6,933 nucleotides of DNA from Bacillota bacterium (GTDB taxonomy: Bacteria; Bacillota_B; Desulfitobacteriia; Desulfitobacteriales; Desulfitobacteriaceae), in assembly GCA_021779415.1 (NCBI GenBank), contig JAJYAS010000176.1, forward strand, positions 1 to 6,933, written 5' to 3'. Below, in pieces: positions 5,572-6,933 of the stretch. The position numbers and the translations under genes were made by a program. The notes under the pieces were generated by a model, which was given only the letters and a program-made list of their open reading frames with translations, did not search any database and was not told where the DNA came from. The first letter of the stretch is position 1. Each line of letters opens with the position of its first letter.

Positions 5572-6933
5572 ATGAGAGTTTTCTGGGAGGAAAAAAGATG
5601 GCGCTTTGGGGTGCGCGAACAGATGTTATTTGCGGTGTTGCTGCTCATGATTGTTCCGCTCATTTCAGTTGGATTGTGGGTAAATTATCGAGTGAGTCAG
5701 ACTTTATACTCGCAAGCAGTTCGGGAAAATGATCAAGTGAGTGTTAATGGTAGCCTACTCATTGACAAACTCCTCGCCAAACATCGAGAGAATCTTGCTA
5801 CCGTGGCTGCGGAAGGAGATTGGGCAGATCCTGAGGCTCGTCAGGCACACCTGAAAACGTTGCAACAAACTACGAACGGGTGGAGTCAAGCAGAGTATTG
5901 GAGTGCCCAATCTGAAGAATTACTGACTGCCATACCCGGAGAGGCTCATCTGACGGATAATATTCAGCAGGAAAATTGGTTTAGGCTGAGTATTACGCAG
6001 AGCGGGGTTGTGGTGCAGAATTTGTCGGATGCTAAGAACTCGATGGCCGATGGCTTACTATTCGCCACGGCAGTGCGCGATTCTTCTGGGCGCGTCAAGG
6101 GAGTGTTAGTGGCTCGGTTGTCCTTAGAAATGTTTCGCAATGAATTAAAAAATACTTTTTTTATGCCTTCGGAAACTCGTGTCTGGATTGTGACTCCAGA
6201 CAATCACTTCGCTCTAGAACCCCAAGCTTTTCCGGGTGAACCAGAGCAGTATAGCTCTGAATTCCTTCGCACTTTAGAAAAAGACCATTTGGTTTCTGTG
6301 AAGGCTTTGCCGAGTACAGGCTGGAATTTGATCGTAGCGAGGAATCGGCTGGCAGCTTTAAATGATGCGGGGCAGATAACGAGAGAAATTGCTTACATAA
6401 CGGGTGTTATTCTTCTGATTGCCTTAATCTTAGCGTTCTGGTACATAGGATCATTTTTATATCCAGTGCACAAGATGATGGAACAAATCCGTGCTTTAAG
6501 CGAAGGGTATAATGTGCGAGACTTACCTCCCATGCCAGAGCGAAAGGATGAAATCGGGGAAACAGCTAGGGCGTTCCAAGCTATGGCAGGCCAACTTCAG
6601 GAAATGTCACGTGATATTGTCTTGGCACTTGTGGCAGCCCTTGAAACGCGGGATTCCTATACGAAACATCATTCAGAGCGGGTTGCAGTATACTCTCGCA
6701 TGATTGCTGAGGAAATGAAGCTCGACCCACTCCAACGTGAAAATATTGTAAACGCAGGGGTTCTTCATGATATTGGTAAAATCGGAATCCCAGAAGGGAT
6801 TCTGACCAAGCCTGGAGCGCTGACGGGAGAAGAACGACTAGAAATGCAAAATCATCCGCAATATAGTTATGACATTCTCCAAGAAGTCCCAGCATATACC
6901 CGGGCGGGTATTGCGAAGGCGGTGTGGCAGCAC
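5572..6933 (+). CDS. Membrane sensor with Cache-like domain, HAMP and HD-GYP c-di-GMP phosphodiesterase (3' end outside window)
   Basis: 454 residues are visible and the frame is open to the last base. HD-GYP domains hydrolyse cyclic di-GMP, lowering a signal that controls motility and biofilm. TM1 is about 18-37 and TM2 about 273-295. The extracytoplasmic region between them looks like a Cache/dCache ligand-binding domain (ENWFRLS, then an ATAVRDSSGRVKGVLVARLS stretch near 165-184). HAMP spans about 293-346, with P298 and DEIGE at 326-330. The HD-GYP part starts near 350: RDSYTKHHSERVAVYS (360-375), metal-binding HDIGKIGIP (399-407), and NHPQYSYDIL with H428. The window ends at AVWQH, just before the expected HExxDGxGYP, so catalytic completeness cannot be judged. 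In the first motif the usual GHS reads HHS, with H367 as presumed ligand. ATG 5572 is the first start after an in-frame TGA at 5545; AGGAG (5564-5568) is only 3 nt upstream. The ligand is unknown. Confidence 0.92.
   Translation, partial: MRVFWEEKRWRFGVREQMLFAVLLLMIVPLISVGLWVNYRVSQTLYSQAVRENDQVSVNGSLLIDKLLAKHRENLATVAAEGDWADPEARQAHLKTLQQTTNGWSQAEYWSAQSEELLTAIPGEAHLTDNIQQENWFRLSITQSGVVVQNLSDAKNSMADGLLFATAVRDSSGRVKGVLVARLSLEMFRNELKNTFFMPSETRVWIVTPDNHFALEPQAFPGEPEQYSSEFLRTLEKDHLVSVKALPSTGWNLIVARNRLAALNDAGQITREIAYITGVILLIALILAFWYIGSFLYPVHKMMEQIRALSEGYNVRDLPPMPERKDEIGETARAFQAMAGQLQEMSRDIVLALVAALETRDSYTKHHSERVAVYSRMIAEEMKLDPLQRENIVNAGVLHDIGKIGIPEGILTKPGALTGEERLEMQNHPQYSYDILQEVPAYTRAGIAKAVWQH

Noticed and set aside
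5491..5590. G-rich stretch as a G-quadruplex or phase-variable switch
   Set aside because: The G7 run lies outside coding sequence and the remaining G-tracts are uneven and far apart, so there is no solid case for either.

Overview
The window looks like chromosomal DNA from an endospore-forming Firmicute. The clearest support is a 56-codon Spo0E-family gene, Shine-Dalgarno sites of the GGAGG type, and a DedA protein, an ArlR/PhoB-like two-component system and a Cache-HAMP-HD-GYP sensor together. The style resembles anaerobic Clostridia such as Desulfosporosinus or Desulfitobacterium, but that placement is inference from protein style and not a database result. No RNA gene, insertion sequence, CRISPR array or origin was seen.

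Layout, left to right. (1) 2-1474: the C-terminal half of a large FtsX/MacB-type ABC permease, cut by the left edge. It is followed 31 bp later by a very small Spo0E-like Spo0A~P phosphatase gene (1506-1676) and a long hairpin (1703-1749). (2) 1851-2513: a DedA-family membrane protein, probably an undecaprenyl-phosphate or other lipid transporter, ending at a terminator (about 2541-2584) that may serve both strands. (3) 2639-3004 on the minus strand: a small secreted, Pro/Thr-rich then acidic protein of unknown function. It diverges from a two-component operon: an OmpR/PhoB-family response regulator (3229-3924) and a HAMP histidine kinase (3902-5317, overlapping by 23 bp). The region between the divergent genes carries TTAAT(C) half-sites at 11-bp steps. 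They are arranged as a dyad and sit in the same phase to a candidate -10 box on each side, as expected for a PhoB/OmpR-type operator. (4) 5318-5571: a candidate promoter and about 36 codons resembling the extreme C-terminus of a methyl-accepting chemotaxis protein, probably a gene relic. (5) 5572 to the right edge: a membrane sensor with an extracellular Cache-like domain, HAMP and an HD-GYP c-di-GMP phosphodiesterase domain, cut before its HHExxDGxGYP motif.

How the genes may work together. The best-supported local circuit is the regulator-kinase pair with its divergent secreted protein. Phosphorylated regulator probably binds the shared dyad, controlling its own operon and the exported protein, which could be an envelope effector or a feedback ligand. 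The flanking genes (ABC permease, DedA, HD-GYP sensor) also concern the envelope or signalling, but nothing in the sequence ties them to this circuit. No wholly new system is evident. The most notable points are the symmetric phased operator, the uncharacterised secreted partner, the mini-Spo0E gene and the chemoreceptor relic.
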